Source: an uncultured Roseibium sp.
GTDB lineage: Bacteria > Pseudomonadota > Alphaproteobacteria > Rhizobiales > Stappiaceae
DNA length: 64,000 nt
Reading direction: 5' to 3'
NCBI RefSeq assembly: GCF_963675985.1
Contig: NZ_OY780958.1
Span: 1,798,001-1,862,000, forward strand
Within the stretch, counting starts at the first letter, position 1. The number at the start of each line of letters is the position of its first letter. Positions 26,341 through 35,646 of the stretch are shown here, one piece after another. The translations under genes were made by a program, and so were the position numbers. The notes beneath the pieces are model-generated. The model was not told the DNA's origin and searched no databases. It saw nothing but the letters and a program-made list of their open reading frames with translations.

Positions 26341-26362
26341 ACAAGCTTACGCGAAGCTTGCG
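26341..26362 (-). promoter_or_regulatory. Flagellar 11-bp direct-repeat box upstream of flagellin
   Basis: On the minus strand the units are CGCAAGCTTCG and CGTAAGCTTGT, the cleanest copy in the window. TAGTCT lies 5 bases downstream as a -10 candidate. The 468-base gap 26212-26679 holds this box, the flagellin leader and the nqr terminator; no gene was seen in it. Confidence 0.75.
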
Positions 26363-26594
26363 CGCTGACGGTCCGGATCGAACAATTTTGAAGATACTGT
26401 TTGCCAGCCAGCACTGGGATCAGCGGACGAACGCGCTTGGGCAGCCCCCACCCTTTTTCAATGGACGGCCGCTGGAATGATCCCCACCCGGTCAAGCATC
26501 CAACCGCCGGCGTTTGCGACCTCAGAATACGCACACAGACGGATCTGCCGGAAAAGTCCGATTGCCGGCCGGTTACGCCTTCCATTGGTTCGTG

Positions 26595-26641
26595 GAGAAC
26601 AAACGACAGGCGGGGCGCAGCCTTCCAGGCTCCGCCCCGCC
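26595..26641 (-). terminator. Strong hairpin terminator after nqrF
   Basis: Two perfect stem blocks (9 bp GGCGGGGCG and 4 bp AGCC, separated by one C-C mismatch) with a 5-base loop lie about 40 bases after the nqrF stop. The minus strand continues GTCGTTTGTTC, T-rich though not a pure T-run. It ends the nqrABCDEF transcript. Confidence 0.72.
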
Positions 26642-26679
26642 AGAACTTTCACAACCACTCTTCCCGACGACTGCGACCT

Positions 26680-27900
26680 CTAACCGCCGAAGTCGTCCAG
26701 CATGATGTCTTCGCGGTCTACGCCCAGATCAAGCAGCATGTTGATCACCGACGAGTTCATGATTGGCGGTCCGCACATATAGAACTCGCAGTCCTCCGGA
26801 GCGGGATGGTTCTTGAGATACTCGTTATAGAGAACGTTGTGAATGAAGCCGGTATAGCCGGTCCAGTCGTCTTCCGGCAGCGCGTCGGACAAGGCGACAT
26901 GCCATTCGAAATTCGGGTTCTCCGCGGCGAGCTGGTCGAAATCTTCAACGAAGAACATTTCCCGCTTGGAGCGCGCACCGTACCAGAAGCTGATCTTGCG
27001 CTTGGATTTCAACCGCTTGAGCTGGTCGAAGATATGACTGCGCATCGGCGCCATGCCTGCGCCGCCGCCGATGAACACCATCTCCTTGTCTGTGTCGCGC
27101 GCGAAGAACTCGCCGAACGGACCGGAAATCGTGACCTTGTCGCCCGGTTTCAAGTTGAAGATGTAGCTGGACATCTTGCCGGGCGGAATGCCTTCCGTGC
27201 CCGGAGGCGGCGAAGCCACGCGGACATTGAGCATGATGATGCCCTTTTCCTCCGGGTAATTCGCCATTGAATAGGCACGTTCGACCGGCTCGTCCACGAT
27301 CGACTCGTATTGCCAGAGATTGAACTTGTCCCAATCTCCGCGATACTCATCCTCGACATCGAAGTCGGTGTATTTGAGCTTGTGTGCGGGCGCCTCGATC
27401 TGAATGTAGCCGCCGGCACGGAAGTTCACGTCCTCACCCTCGGGCAACTCAAGCACCAGCGCCTTGATGAAGGTGGCCACATTCTCGTTGGAACGGACCG
27501 TGCATTCCCATTTCTTGACGCCGAAGACTTCTTCGGGAACCTCGATCTCCATGTCCTGCTTGACGGCTACCTGACAGGACAGACGGTCGCCGCAGGCGGC
27601 TTCGCGCTTGGTGATGTGGCTTTCTTCCGTCGGAAGAATCGAGCCACCGCCGGAGAAAATCCTGACCCGGCACTGGGCGCAGGTGCCCCCGCCGCCGCAA
27701 GCCGATGGTACGAACAGTTTCTGCTCCGCAAGCGTCTGCAGTAGTTTGCCGCCCGCAGGTACGGAAATCGTCTTCTCGCCGTTGATCGTGATATCGACGT
27801 TGCCGACTGAGACGAGCTTGGAACGGGCCGCAAGAATGATCGTGACGAGGCCCAGCACGATCAGGGTAAAGAGAAGTATGCCTAGTCCAAATGTGGCCAC
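26680..27900 (-). CDS. nqrF: Na+-translocating NADH:quinone reductase subunit F
   Basis: This 406-residue protein has one N-terminal membrane helix (residues about 4-24), a 2Fe-2S ferredoxin domain with Cys68, Cys74, Cys77 and Cys109, an FAD domain (RAYSMANYPEE), and an NADH domain (FIGGGAGMAPMRSHIF and MCGPP). It is the NADH entry site of the Na+ pump. Cysteine spacing matches the family. It is the last gene of nqrABCDEF. Confidence 0.97.
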   Translation of the reverse strand: MATFGLGILLFTLIVLGLVTIILAARSKLVSVGNVDITINGEKTISVPAGGKLLQTLAEQKLFVPSACGGGGTCAQCRVRIFSGGGSILPTEESHITKREAACGDRLSCQVAVKQDMEIEVPEEVFGVKKWECTVRSNENVATFIKALVLELPEGEDVNFRAGGYIQIEAPAHKLKYTDFDVEDEYRGDWDKFNLWQYESIVDEPVERAYSMANYPEEKGIIMLNVRVASPPPGTEGIPPGKMSSYIFNLKPGDKVTISGPFGEFFARDTDKEMVFIGGGAGMAPMRSHIFDQLKRLKSKRKISFWYGARSKREMFFVEDFDQLAAENPNFEWHVALSDALPEDDWTGYTGFIHNVLYNEYLKNHPAPEDCEFYMCGPPIMNSSVINMLLDLGVDREDIMLDDFGG

Positions 27901-27912
27901 AGGGCTCTCCCG

Positions 27913-28521
27913 TTACAGTTTGACGCCGCTGAAGGACATAAAGGCCATAGCCATCAGCCCCGCGGTGATAAAGGTGACGCCCAGGCCCTGCAGGCCTTCC
28001 GGGATATCGGAATATTTCAGCTTCTCGCGGACACCCGCCATAGCGGTGATCGCCAGAGCCCAGCCAAAGCCGGATGACACGCCGTATGTGAGCGCTTCCG
28101 GGAAATTGTAATCCCGCTCCACCATGAAGAGAGACCCGCCGAGGATCGCACAGTTCACGGTGATCAGGGGCAGGAACACACCAAGGGCGTTGTAGAGCGG
28201 CGGAAAGTACTTATCGAGCACCATTTCGAGGATCTGCACCAGCGCCGCGATCACGCCGATATAGGAAATCAGGCCGAGGAAGGTCAGGTCCACGTCACCG
28301 AAACCGGCCCAGGACAAAGCGCCTGGCGCCAGCAAATAGGTGAGGATCAGGTTGTTTGCCGGTACCGTGATGGCCTGCACGACCATCACGGAAATCCCCA
28401 GGCCAATGGCCGTGGAAATCTTCTTGGAAACGGCGATGAACGTGCACATGCCCAAAAAGAAAGACAGGGCGAGGTTCTCGACGAAGACCGCTTTGACTGC
28501 GAGGGAAATCAGCTGTTCCAT
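27913..28521 (-). CDS. nqrE: Na+-translocating NADH:quinone reductase subunit E
   Basis: This 202-residue protein has six predicted membrane segments and starts with the NqrE pattern LAVKAVFVENLALSFFLGMCTFIAVSKK. NqrE and NqrD form the membrane core that carries an iron centre between them. It abuts nqrD by a one-base overlap (TGATG). Confidence 0.97.
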   Translation of the reverse strand: MEQLISLAVKAVFVENLALSFFLGMCTFIAVSKKISTAIGLGISVMVVQAITVPANNLILTYLLAPGALSWAGFGDVDLTFLGLISYIGVIAALVQILEMVLDKYFPPLYNALGVFLPLITVNCAILGGSLFMVERDYNFPEALTYGVSSGFGWALAITAMAGVREKLKYSDIPEGLQGLGVTFITAGLMAMAFMSFSGVKL

Positions 28522-29174
28522 CAGTGCGCTTCCACCGTCTGGATCTTGTATTCGCGCTCCTCGACCTGCTCAGGCTTCCAGCTCCGGAATGCCCAGATAA
28601 GCAGTCCGATAACGAAAAATGCGGAAGGCGGCAGCAGCAGCAGGCCGTTGGGAACATACCATCCGCCGTTGTTCACGGTCGGCAGGATCGTGATACCGAA
28701 TAGGCTGCCGGAACCGAACAATTCGCGAATGACACCCACCAGCATCAGGATCAGCCCGTAACCGAGACCGTTGCCGATACCGTCGATGAAGGAGGCAATC
28801 GGAGGGTTCTTCATGGCGAAGGCTTCCGCGCGGCCCATGACGATGCAGTTGGTGATGATAAGCCCCACGAAAACCGACAGGGTTTTCGAGATCTCGAAGG
28901 CATAAGCCTTGAGGATCTGGTCCACGATGATCACAAGCGAGGCGATGATCACCATCTGAACGATGATCCGGATCGCTCCCGGGATCTGGTTGCGCAGGAT
29001 GGAGATGAACATCGAGGAGAACGCGGTCACCAGCGTCACAGCGAGGGCCATCACGAAGGCCACCTTGAGAGACGACGTGACAGCGAGGGCTGAACAGATC
29101 CCCAGGACCTGCAACGTGATCGGGTTGTTGTCGACCAGCGGATCAACAAGCAATTCTCTTTTGGTCAGCGCCAT
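28521..29174 (-). CDS. nqrD: Na+-translocating NADH:quinone reductase subunit D
   Basis: This 217-residue polytopic protein has the NqrD pattern PLVDNNPITLQVLGICSALAVT at the start and TNCIVMGRAEAFAMKNPP in the middle. It is homologous to NqrE and RnfA. It overlaps nqrC and nqrE by one base each. Confidence 0.97.
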   Translation of the reverse strand: MALTKRELLVDPLVDNNPITLQVLGICSALAVTSSLKVAFVMALAVTLVTAFSSMFISILRNQIPGAIRIIVQMVIIASLVIIVDQILKAYAFEISKTLSVFVGLIITNCIVMGRAEAFAMKNPPIASFIDGIGNGLGYGLILMLVGVIRELFGSGSLFGITILPTVNNGGWYVPNGLLLLPPSAFFVIGLLIWAFRSWKPEQVEEREYKIQTVEAH

Positions 29175-29998
29175 CAGATTTCTCCCGCCTTGAGATTTCT
29201 AAGGAAAGGCGCGTAGCCTTCCTCACCCATCCAGAAACGAACCAGGTTATCGACGCCGCGCGAGGTCAGTGTTGCCCCAGCCAGGGCGTCGACATGATAC
29301 TCTTCGCCTTGGGGCGGCGCTGTCTTGGCGACGGTGATCAGCAGGTCGCCGCTGTCGTCAGCCAGTTTCTTGCCTCTCCAGAGCGCTTTCCAGCGTGGAT
29401 TGTCCACTTCCGCGCCGAGACCGGGCGTCTCCGCGTGGCTGTAGAACTGCAGGCCGTAAATGTCGTTGCCGTTCGCTTCCAGCGCAATAAAGCCGTAGAG
29501 CGTCGACCAAAGACCATAGCCGTGGATCGGGAGGATCACTTTGTCGATGCTGCCGTCTTTTTTTCGCAGAAGATAGACGGTGACATATTTCGACTTCCGC
29601 CCGATCGAGGCCGGATCATCCTTCAGAGCAACTGAAGTTGCCGGATCCTCGGCCGCCGCACGCTCGTCAAAGGTCGCCGGGTCGAATTTATCCGTGAATT
29701 TTCCCGTCGCAAGCTCCAGAACATGGGGCTCGAAGACAGAGAAGGCTTCGGAGACCTTGACCGAGGGATCATAACGGCCGGCAACCTGCAGAATGTTGAT
29801 CTGCTTGTCGCGGAGCTTGTTGACCTCCTGGATCGGCCGGAGCGAAACCGCAGTCGCCGACACGATCATCGAGGCCACCAGGCACAACGATACGGCGACG
29901 AACACGGTTTTCGGCACGGAGTCCGGCGGCAAGTCGAGAAAACGCCGAATAAAGCCTTTTTCGCGCTTGTTTTCTTTCTGACCGCTGTCTTCAGGCAT
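29174..29998 (-). CDS. nqrC: Na+-translocating NADH:quinone reductase subunit C
   Basis: This 274-residue protein has one N-terminal membrane segment (residues about 32-52) and a periplasmic FMN-binding domain with the flavinylation motif DALAGATLTS. Thr243 is the expected FMN attachment site. FMN would be attached by the ApbE encoded divergently. It overlaps nqrB by 8 bases. Confidence 0.96.
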   Translation of the reverse strand: MPEDSGQKENKREKGFIRRFLDLPPDSVPKTVFVAVSLCLVASMIVSATAVSLRPIQEVNKLRDKQINILQVAGRYDPSVKVSEAFSVFEPHVLELATGKFTDKFDPATFDERAAAEDPATSVALKDDPASIGRKSKYVTVYLLRKKDGSIDKVILPIHGYGLWSTLYGFIALEANGNDIYGLQFYSHAETPGLGAEVDNPRWKALWRGKKLADDSGDLLITVAKTAPPQGEEYHVDALAGATLTSRGVDNLVRFWMGEEGYAPFLRNLKAGEI

Positions 29999-31190
29999 TT
30001 CGTTTGGCCCTACGCTTGATGTTTGCCTGCACCACGAAATAGTCGATCAGCGGTGCGAAAACGTTACCGAACAGAATCGCGAGCATCATTCCTTCCGGAA
30101 AGGCCGGGTTGATGACACGGATCATCACGACCATGAAACCGATCAGGGCGCCATAGACGTAGCGGCCGAGATTGGTGTGCGAGGCCGAAACCGGCTCCGT
30201 CACCATGAACGCCAGGCCGAAGGCGTACCCTCCAACCACAAGATGCCAGTACCAGGGCATGGCGAACATCGGGTTGGTGTCCGACCCGATGACGTTCAGA
30301 AGCGTCGAAAAGCCGATCATTCCGACCAGGCAGCCGACGACAAGCCGCCAGTTGGCAATCTTGGTGATCAGAAGGAATGCAAGGCCGATCAGGCACGCCA
30401 GGGTCGATGTCTCCCCGATACTTCCCTGGATCGTGCCAAGGAAGGCGTCCATCCAGCTCAGGCCGTTGGCAGCGAGTTGCGCATAACCATCGGAAGCCGA
30501 GACGGACAGCGCCGTGGCTCCTGAAAACCCGTCAACCGGTGTCCAGATCGAGTCGCCCGACATCTGGGCCGGGTAAGCGAAATAGAGGAAGGCGCGACCG
30601 GTCAGGGCCGGGTTGAGGAAGTTCTTTCCGGTGCCTCCGAAGACTTCCTTGCCGATGACCACGCCAAAGGAAATCCCCAGCGCCACCTGCCAAAGGGGGG
30701 CGGAGGCCGGCAGGATCAGCGCGTAAAGCATGGAGGTAACGAGGAAGCCTTCGTTGACCTCATGGCCACGCACGGTCGCAAAGATCACTTCCCAGATGCC
30801 ACCCACCACGAGAGCGGTAATGTAGATCGGCAGGAAGTAAAGCAGCCCGTGCATGAAATTGGCGAACGGATTGGCCGGATCGAAACCGATACCCAATGCC
30901 TCGATCAGCCAGGCGCGCCAGCCGGAGGCGCCGTGGACCGCGATGGCGGAGTTCACCTGAAAACCGACATTGTAAAGCCCGACGAGAATGCACGGGATCG
31001 TCGCAATGACCACATAGGTCATGATCCGCTTCATATCGACGTAGGAGCGGGCATGCGGTGCGACCGTGGTTACGGTCTTGGGCGTATAGAGGAAACTCTC
31101 CACCATCTCGTAGATGGGAAACAGCTTCTCGTATTTGCCGCCCTTCGCGAAATTAGGCTCGATGCGGTCGAAGAAGTTGCGAAGGCCCAA
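29991..31190 (-). CDS. nqrB: Na+-translocating NADH:quinone reductase subunit B
   Basis: This 399-residue polytopic protein has the conserved GKEVFGGTGKNFLNPALTGRAFL block and the FMN attachment motif DGFSGATALS, with Thr226 the likely attachment residue. NqrB holds FMN and riboflavin and belongs to the Na+ path. It starts 2 bases after nqrA. Confidence 0.97.
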   Translation of the reverse strand: MGLRNFFDRIEPNFAKGGKYEKLFPIYEMVESFLYTPKTVTTVAPHARSYVDMKRIMTYVVIATIPCILVGLYNVGFQVNSAIAVHGASGWRAWLIEALGIGFDPANPFANFMHGLLYFLPIYITALVVGGIWEVIFATVRGHEVNEGFLVTSMLYALILPASAPLWQVALGISFGVVIGKEVFGGTGKNFLNPALTGRAFLYFAYPAQMSGDSIWTPVDGFSGATALSVSASDGYAQLAANGLSWMDAFLGTIQGSIGETSTLACLIGLAFLLITKIANWRLVVGCLVGMIGFSTLLNVIGSDTNPMFAMPWYWHLVVGGYAFGLAFMVTEPVSASHTNLGRYVYGALIGFMVVMIRVINPAFPEGMMLAILFGNVFAPLIDYFVVQANIKRRAKRNA

Positions 31191-31192
31191 GT

Positions 31193-32536
31193 CTAGCCCT
31201 CCTTCTCAATTTTGGTGAGGCAGTCGCGCAGCGCTATGCCGTATTCGTATTTGGCGGGACAGGCAAAACCTACCAGCCCCAGATCTTCTTCGTCCAGTTC
31301 GAGCGCTCCCAACGCCTGCGCCTGATCCGTATCCATCACCAGCAACGCGCGCAGCAATTGTGTCGGCAGGAAATCCTGCGGCATCAGTTCCTCGAACGTG
31401 CCAAGCGGCACCATGGCGCGGCGGCCGCCATTAAGGTTCGAAGTCAGGGCATAGAGCTTTTTGGAGAACGCAGAGCCGAGCACGGGCTGAAAGGCGAATT
31501 TGGAGGACATGGGGCGAATCCATCCCAGCGGGATCTGCTTGTGGTCCTCTTCGATCAGGGTCATCTGGCGGGCGTATCGGCCAAGGTAGGCGCTCGGCCC
31601 CTCCCCCAACCGGCCGCTCAGGATTGAACCGGAAATCAGACGGGCCGGTTTGTCTCCTGCGATCTCGTTCCGGCTGAGTTCTTCCATCGATGCGCCCGTG
31701 ACCGTACGAATCAATCGAGGCTTCGCACAAAGCGGCCCGGATAGCGCGATCACCCTGCGCGGGTCATGGTGTCCGCTGCGAAGCAACCTTCCGATGGCGA
31801 CGACGTCCTGATATCCGATGGTCCAGACCGTTTTTGCGGCTCCCGGCGCTTCCAGAAAGTGAATGTGTGTACCGGAAAGACCAGCGGGATGCGGCCCCGA
31901 GAAAGCGGCAGGCTCGATCCCGGCGACATCGCTTCCTGGAACCGAAGCGCCGGTTTCATGGCACAGATAAGTCTTGCCCTCACTGAGGGACGCGACCGCT
32001 TCGAGGCCTTTGGCAAAGTCATCGGCGCATTCGGCGAGAACCACCAGGGGATCCGGCGAAAGCGGCTCCGTATCCATGGCGTTGACGAAGATCGCCGCCG
32101 GACGCGTCGCCGGATCTGGCACCTTGGAATAGGGGCGCGTGCGAAAAGACGTCCAGAGGCCGGAGGCGCACAGGCGTTGGGCGAGCCCTTCCGCCGTCGC
32201 AGAATCACCGATGCTTGAGAAATCCACAGGCGCGGCACCAGTGTCGCCGACTTCGATCTCGACACTGATCAGGACGCGACGCGCACCGCGATTGACCGCC
32301 TTGACCCGACCCGGAGCCGGAGAGACGACCATCACATCGGGCGTGTCCTTGTGAAAAAACAGCGGCGAACCGATGGAAACGGCATCGCCTTCCTGGACCA
32401 GCAGCCGGGGTTTCATCCCCACATAGTCCGCGGCCAGAACCGCTACGGTTTCCGTTTCTTTGGTCTCTTCGATCTCCTGAATCGGCGCACCGAGCACCGG
32501 AAGATCGAGACCTTTCTTAAGCTTAAAGCTTTGCAC
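31193..32536 (-). CDS. nqrA: Na+-translocating NADH:quinone reductase subunit A
   Basis: This 447-residue soluble subunit has the NqrA N-terminus (KLKKGLDLPVLGAPIQ), an HKDTPDVMVVSPAPGRVKAVNRG segment, and a C-terminal CPAKYEYGIALRDCLTKIEKEG tail. It sits on the cytoplasmic face and takes part in quinone reduction. It is the first gene of the operon; 171 bases separate it from the divergent apbE. Confidence 0.96.
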   Translation of the reverse strand: MQSFKLKKGLDLPVLGAPIQEIEETKETETVAVLAADYVGMKPRLLVQEGDAVSIGSPLFFHKDTPDVMVVSPAPGRVKAVNRGARRVLISVEIEVGDTGAAPVDFSSIGDSATAEGLAQRLCASGLWTSFRTRPYSKVPDPATRPAAIFVNAMDTEPLSPDPLVVLAECADDFAKGLEAVASLSEGKTYLCHETGASVPGSDVAGIEPAAFSGPHPAGLSGTHIHFLEAPGAAKTVWTIGYQDVVAIGRLLRSGHHDPRRVIALSGPLCAKPRLIRTVTGASMEELSRNEIAGDKPARLISGSILSGRLGEGPSAYLGRYARQMTLIEEDHKQIPLGWIRPMSSKFAFQPVLGSAFSKKLYALTSNLNGGRRAMVPLGTFEELMPQDFLPTQLLRALLVMDTDQAQALGALELDEEDLGLVGFACPAKYEYGIALRDCLTKIEKEG

Positions 32537-32707
32537 GCATCTGGCCTCCAGATTTCGACAAAACGCGGTATCCTATGTTTTTACTCCGGCAAAAAGTGCC
32601 AATTTGATAATTTGGTACATTTTTTTGTTGAAACGGGCACCCGAACCAATGAAAAGCGCATTGAACGAGCGGCGCAAGTCGCAGGTGATTGATCGGAGGC
32701 TGATATC

Positions 32708-33742
32708 GTGCCAACCAACATTCGTTTCTCCCGGCGGAGTTTTATCCTGATGTCGCTCACTCTGGCTGCTTGTAAAGGCGGCTCGGATGTTATTGAGCTT
32801 TCAGGATCGACAATGGGAACGCGTTATTCGGTCACGGCTTTAGACCATGATCGGTCAGTCAACAAGGCCGCCTTGCACAAAGCGATCGAAAATAGCCTTT
32901 TGAACGTCAACGCCCAGATGTCCAACTGGGATCCTTCATCGGAAGTATCGCGCTTCAACGCGTTTGCCTCGACTGAACCGATGGCAGTCTCCGAGGACCT
33001 CGCCAAAGTCGTCAGCGCCGCAAAGGACATTTACCATGCAAGCGAAGGCCAATTCGACATCACCCTCGGCCCGGTGATCGAAGCCTGGGGCTTTGGCGCT
33101 AAAGACACCCACGGGCACACACAGCCGGCAGCCGACAGGCTGGCAACAGCCCTCAACGCCGCAGGCCAGACGGACGGACTGCGTGTAAAGGGTAATCGGA
33201 TCAGCAAGAACCACCCCGACACGCAGATCTATCTGCCGTCGATCGGCAAGGGGTATGGCATCGACCAGATGGCCCAGGCGGTCAAAGGGTTCGGTCTGAA
33301 GGATTTCATGGTCGAGATCGGCGGCGACCTTTACGTCTCCGGACACAATGCCGACGGATTGGACTGGCAAATCGGCATCGAATCCCCGGATGCCCGCAAG
33401 CGGCAGGCTTACCGGATCGCCGCCGTCTCCAACCTCGGCATGGCAACATCGGGCGACTACCGGAACTATTTCGAACAGGACGGCCATCGCTATTCGCACA
33501 TCATCGACCCGAAAACCGGGTGGCCGGTCACACATCGCACCGCATCCGTGACGGTTCTGGCCGAAAACGCCATGCTCGCCGATGCCTGGGCGACCGCGCT
33601 GCTGGTGCATGGAACCGAACGGGGACTTGAGATCGCAAATCAGCGTGATCTGGCTGCGCTCTTCATTGACCGGCACGCCGATTCCAGCGAAAAGGGCTTT
33701 GTGACCACCTCCAGCAAACGGTTTGCAGCTCTGCAGGCCTGA
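32708..33742 (+). CDS. apbE: FAD:protein FMN transferase ApbE (lipoprotein)
   Basis: This 344-residue exported protein has an N-terminus with both a twin-arginine-like SRRSFILM and a lipobox LAAC (Cys22). Family motifs include GSTMGTRYSV, GQFDITLGPVIEAWGFG, LPSIGKGYGIDQM and SGDYRNYFEQDGHRYSHIIDPKTGWP. It attaches FMN covalently to Thr in the NqrB and NqrC motifs. The start is GTG with GGAGG upstream. It is divergent from nqrA and cotranscribed with nqrM. Confidence 0.95.
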   Translation: MPTNIRFSRRSFILMSLTLAACKGGSDVIELSGSTMGTRYSVTALDHDRSVNKAALHKAIENSLLNVNAQMSNWDPSSEVSRFNAFASTEPMAVSEDLAKVVSAAKDIYHASEGQFDITLGPVIEAWGFGAKDTHGHTQPAADRLATALNAAGQTDGLRVKGNRISKNHPDTQIYLPSIGKGYGIDQMAQAVKGFGLKDFMVEIGGDLYVSGHNADGLDWQIGIESPDARKRQAYRIAAVSNLGMATSGDYRNYFEQDGHRYSHIIDPKTGWPVTHRTASVTVLAENAMLADAWATALLVHGTERGLEIANQRDLAALFIDRHADSSEKGFVTTSSKRFAALQA

Positions 33743-33762
33743 TCTCAAGGCGGATAGAAGAC

Positions 33763-34011
33763 GTGCTGACTTTTATTCTGGCTTTCGCGCTCCTGTTGAC
33801 CGTCATCTTCGGCATGGCGGTCGGCGTGATTTTTTCCGGCCGAACCATCAAGGGCAGTTGCGGCGGCCTGAATGCGATTGCCGATGCGGATCATTGTCTG
33901 GTTTGCAATAAGGAAATCGATCCCAACAGCCCGCTGCGGGAGCGCTTGGCCTGCCCACGCGCCCGCAAGATGCTCGCAGAGATGGAAGCACAGGAAAGCC
34001 GCGCAAGCTGA
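33763..34011 (+). CDS. nqrM: Na+-NQR maturation protein NqrM
   Basis: This 82-residue protein has one N-terminal membrane segment (residues about 1-24) and four Cys (33, 45, 48, 64) in the pattern GSCGGLNAIADADHCLVCNKE. NqrM is thought to deliver iron for the NqrD/NqrE centre. The GTG start lies 20 bases after apbE. With apbE it completes the known maturation set for Na+-NQR. Confidence 0.93.
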   Translation: MLTFILAFALLLTVIFGMAVGVIFSGRTIKGSCGGLNAIADADHCLVCNKEIDPNSPLRERLACPRARKMLAEMEAQESRAS

Positions 34012-34026
34012 AGTAGCTCTTAAACG

Positions 34027-34212
34027 TCAGTTGATGGACGATACCGGAACAAAAGCAACGAGAACCAGGCACGCACCTGCCACCAGCCCGAAAAGCCACA
34101 GTTTCCAACGTGGCCCTTCCTTCACCCAGACGCGGCGATACTGATAACCCGCCAGGCAGGCCAAGACGAAAAAGAACGTCGCGGTCAGGGGCGTTAGAAA
34201 TATATCCGCCAA
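34027..34212 (-). CDS. Small two-helix membrane protein of unknown function
   Basis: This is a 61-residue reading frame with two hydrophobic segments (residues about 6-22 and 38-55) joined by a basic turn (YQYRRVWVKEGPRWK), so positive residues face the cytoplasm. The proposed start is TTG at 34212, with AAAGGA about 10 bases upstream. Longer in-frame starts lack support and run into the CBS gene region. It converges on nqrM with a 15-base gap. No family recognised. Confidence 0.5.
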   Translation of the reverse strand: MADIFLTPLTATFFFVLACLAGYQYRRVWVKEGPRWKLWLFGLVAGACLVLVAFVPVSSIN

Positions 34213-34296
34213 TTTAGAGAGTTCCTTTAGGTAACCTGTTTGGGGTAAGCTTTTTGCTGACCGCCTTGGGCGGTCATTCAGCAAGGAGGGATCTTC

Positions 34297-34818
34297 ATGC
34301 CAAGCTCTTATCAGGGGCCAAGCCGAAAAGACAAGATGTCGGCTACGACGCATAGTCAGTCTTCCGTGTCCAATCTCAAACACGACACAGCCACTGTTCG
34401 GAAGCTGCTCCAGTCGAAAGGCGCGGACGTGTTTGGCCTGCGCCCGCAGAACACGCTTCATGAAGCGGTTGAAATGCTCCGGGACAAAAGGGTCGGCGCG
34501 CTGATCGTGAAGGATTCCGAAGGCAAGCTGCGGGGCATTCTGTCAGAGCGCGATATCGTGCGTAAACTCGCCGAAACACCGGGGCAGACTTTGGCGCAGC
34601 GCGTCGAAGACGTGATGACCACCAACGTGGAAACCTGTGTGTATGATGACCCTTTGATATCTGTGCTTCGCAAAATGACGGACGGACGTTTCCGCCATAT
34701 GCCGGTTATCGAAGACGGCAACCTTGTCGGGATCGTCAGCATCGGTGACGTTGTGAACTACCGATTGAACGAGCTTGAATATGAAGCGCTGCAACTCAAG
34801 CAACTGATCGTCGGCTAG
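34297..34818 (+). CDS. CBS domain pair protein
   Basis: This 173-residue soluble protein has two CBS domains (residues about 45-100, including RVGALIVKDSEGKLRGILSERDIVRKL, and about 108-165, including RHMPVIEDGNLVGIVSIGDVV). Stand-alone CBS pairs usually sense adenine nucleotides; the partner is unknown. AAGGAGG precedes the ATG. It is convergent with fliP. A hairpin with 8-bp stem lies just before the ribosome binding site (34258-34276). Confidence 0.88.
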   Translation: MPSSYQGPSRKDKMSATTHSQSSVSNLKHDTATVRKLLQSKGADVFGLRPQNTLHEAVEMLRDKRVGALIVKDSEGKLRGILSERDIVRKLAETPGQTLAQRVEDVMTTNVETCVYDDPLISVLRKMTDGRFRHMPVIEDGNLVGIVSIGDVVNYRLNELEYEALQLKQLIVG

Positions 34819-34902
34819 GTTTTAAGAGACGAATGCACTTTCTCCTGCCACAGTCCGGCTGTGCAAGAGCAACCGGACCGGAGTGCCGCCTCGTCCGATC
34901 GT

Positions 34903-35646
34903 CTAGAAAAACGACCTGACCAGGCTTCCGACCAAAAGATTCCAGCCGTCGATCAGGATGAAGAACAGCGCCTTGAACGGCAAGGAGATCACCGTCGGTG
35001 GCAGCATCATCATGCCCATGGACATGGTGATCGTCGCGACGATCATGTCGATGACCAGGAACGGCAGCGCGATCAGAAAGCCGATCTCGAAACCGCGGCG
35101 CAATTCGGAAATCATGAAAGCCGGGATCAGGACCCGCATTTCAACGTCCTCGGGCACCTTGGCCTCCTCCTCCGTCACCCGCCCGACCGCGAGGTCGTCG
35201 AACAGAACCAGGTCCTGTTCGCGCACCTGCGAGAGCATGAAGGTACGGAACGGCGCGGTGATCCGCGTATAGGCCTCTTCCTCGTTGATCTCGTTGTTCA
35301 TCAGTGGCTCAACGCCGTTCTTCCAGGCCTGGTCGAACGTCGGCGCCATAACATAGAAGGTCATGAACAGCGACAGGGAGATCAGGATCAAGTTGCCGGG
35401 TGTCGTCTGCAGCCCGATGCCGGACCTGAGGAAGGAAAAGGCCACCGCAAAACGGGTGAAGCTGGTTACCATGATCAGGATGCCGGGGGCGACGGACAGA
35501 ACCGTCAGGAGGGCGATGATCTGGATAATCCGTCCGCTCGCACTTGCCTCGCCGGCGGGCAGCAGATCGGACAGATTGGGAACCTGGGCCGTAGCTGCGG
35601 TGATACCGGCCAGGAGGAGGAAAGCCGCCAAAGAAATTCGCGTCAT
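34903..35646 (-). CDS. fliP: Flagellar export apparatus protein FliP
   Basis: This 247-residue protein has a signal peptide (MTRISLAAFLLLAGITAATA) and four membrane segments, with the family motifs LLTVLSVAPGILIMVTSFTRFAVAFSFLR and MGMMMLPPTVISLPFKALFFILIDGW. It forms the export gate with FliQ and FliR. It is last in motE-flgH-fliL-fliP and overlaps fliL by 4 bases. Confidence 0.96.
   Translation of the reverse strand: MTRISLAAFLLLAGITAATAQVPNLSDLLPAGEASASGRIIQIIALLTVLSVAPGILIMVTSFTRFAVAFSFLRSGIGLQTTPGNLILISLSLFMTFYVMAPTFDQAWKNGVEPLMNNEINEEEAYTRITAPFRTFMLSQVREQDLVLFDDLAVGRVTEEEAKVPEDVEMRVLIPAFMISELRRGFEIGFLIALPFLVIDMIVATITMSMGMMMLPPTVISLPFKALFFILIDGWNLLVGSLVRSFF

Noticed and set aside
32590..32640. 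TTGGCAC-TTTTTGC upstream of nqrA looked like a sigma-54 promoter
   Set aside because: The GG and GC elements are 8 rather than 10 bases apart, which does not fit the strict spacing.
34256..34282. Hairpin TGACCGCC/GGCGGTCA read as a terminator
   Set aside because: The T-run lies on the wrong side for the plus strand and becomes an A-run on the minus strand. It may only be a leader structure of the CBS gene.
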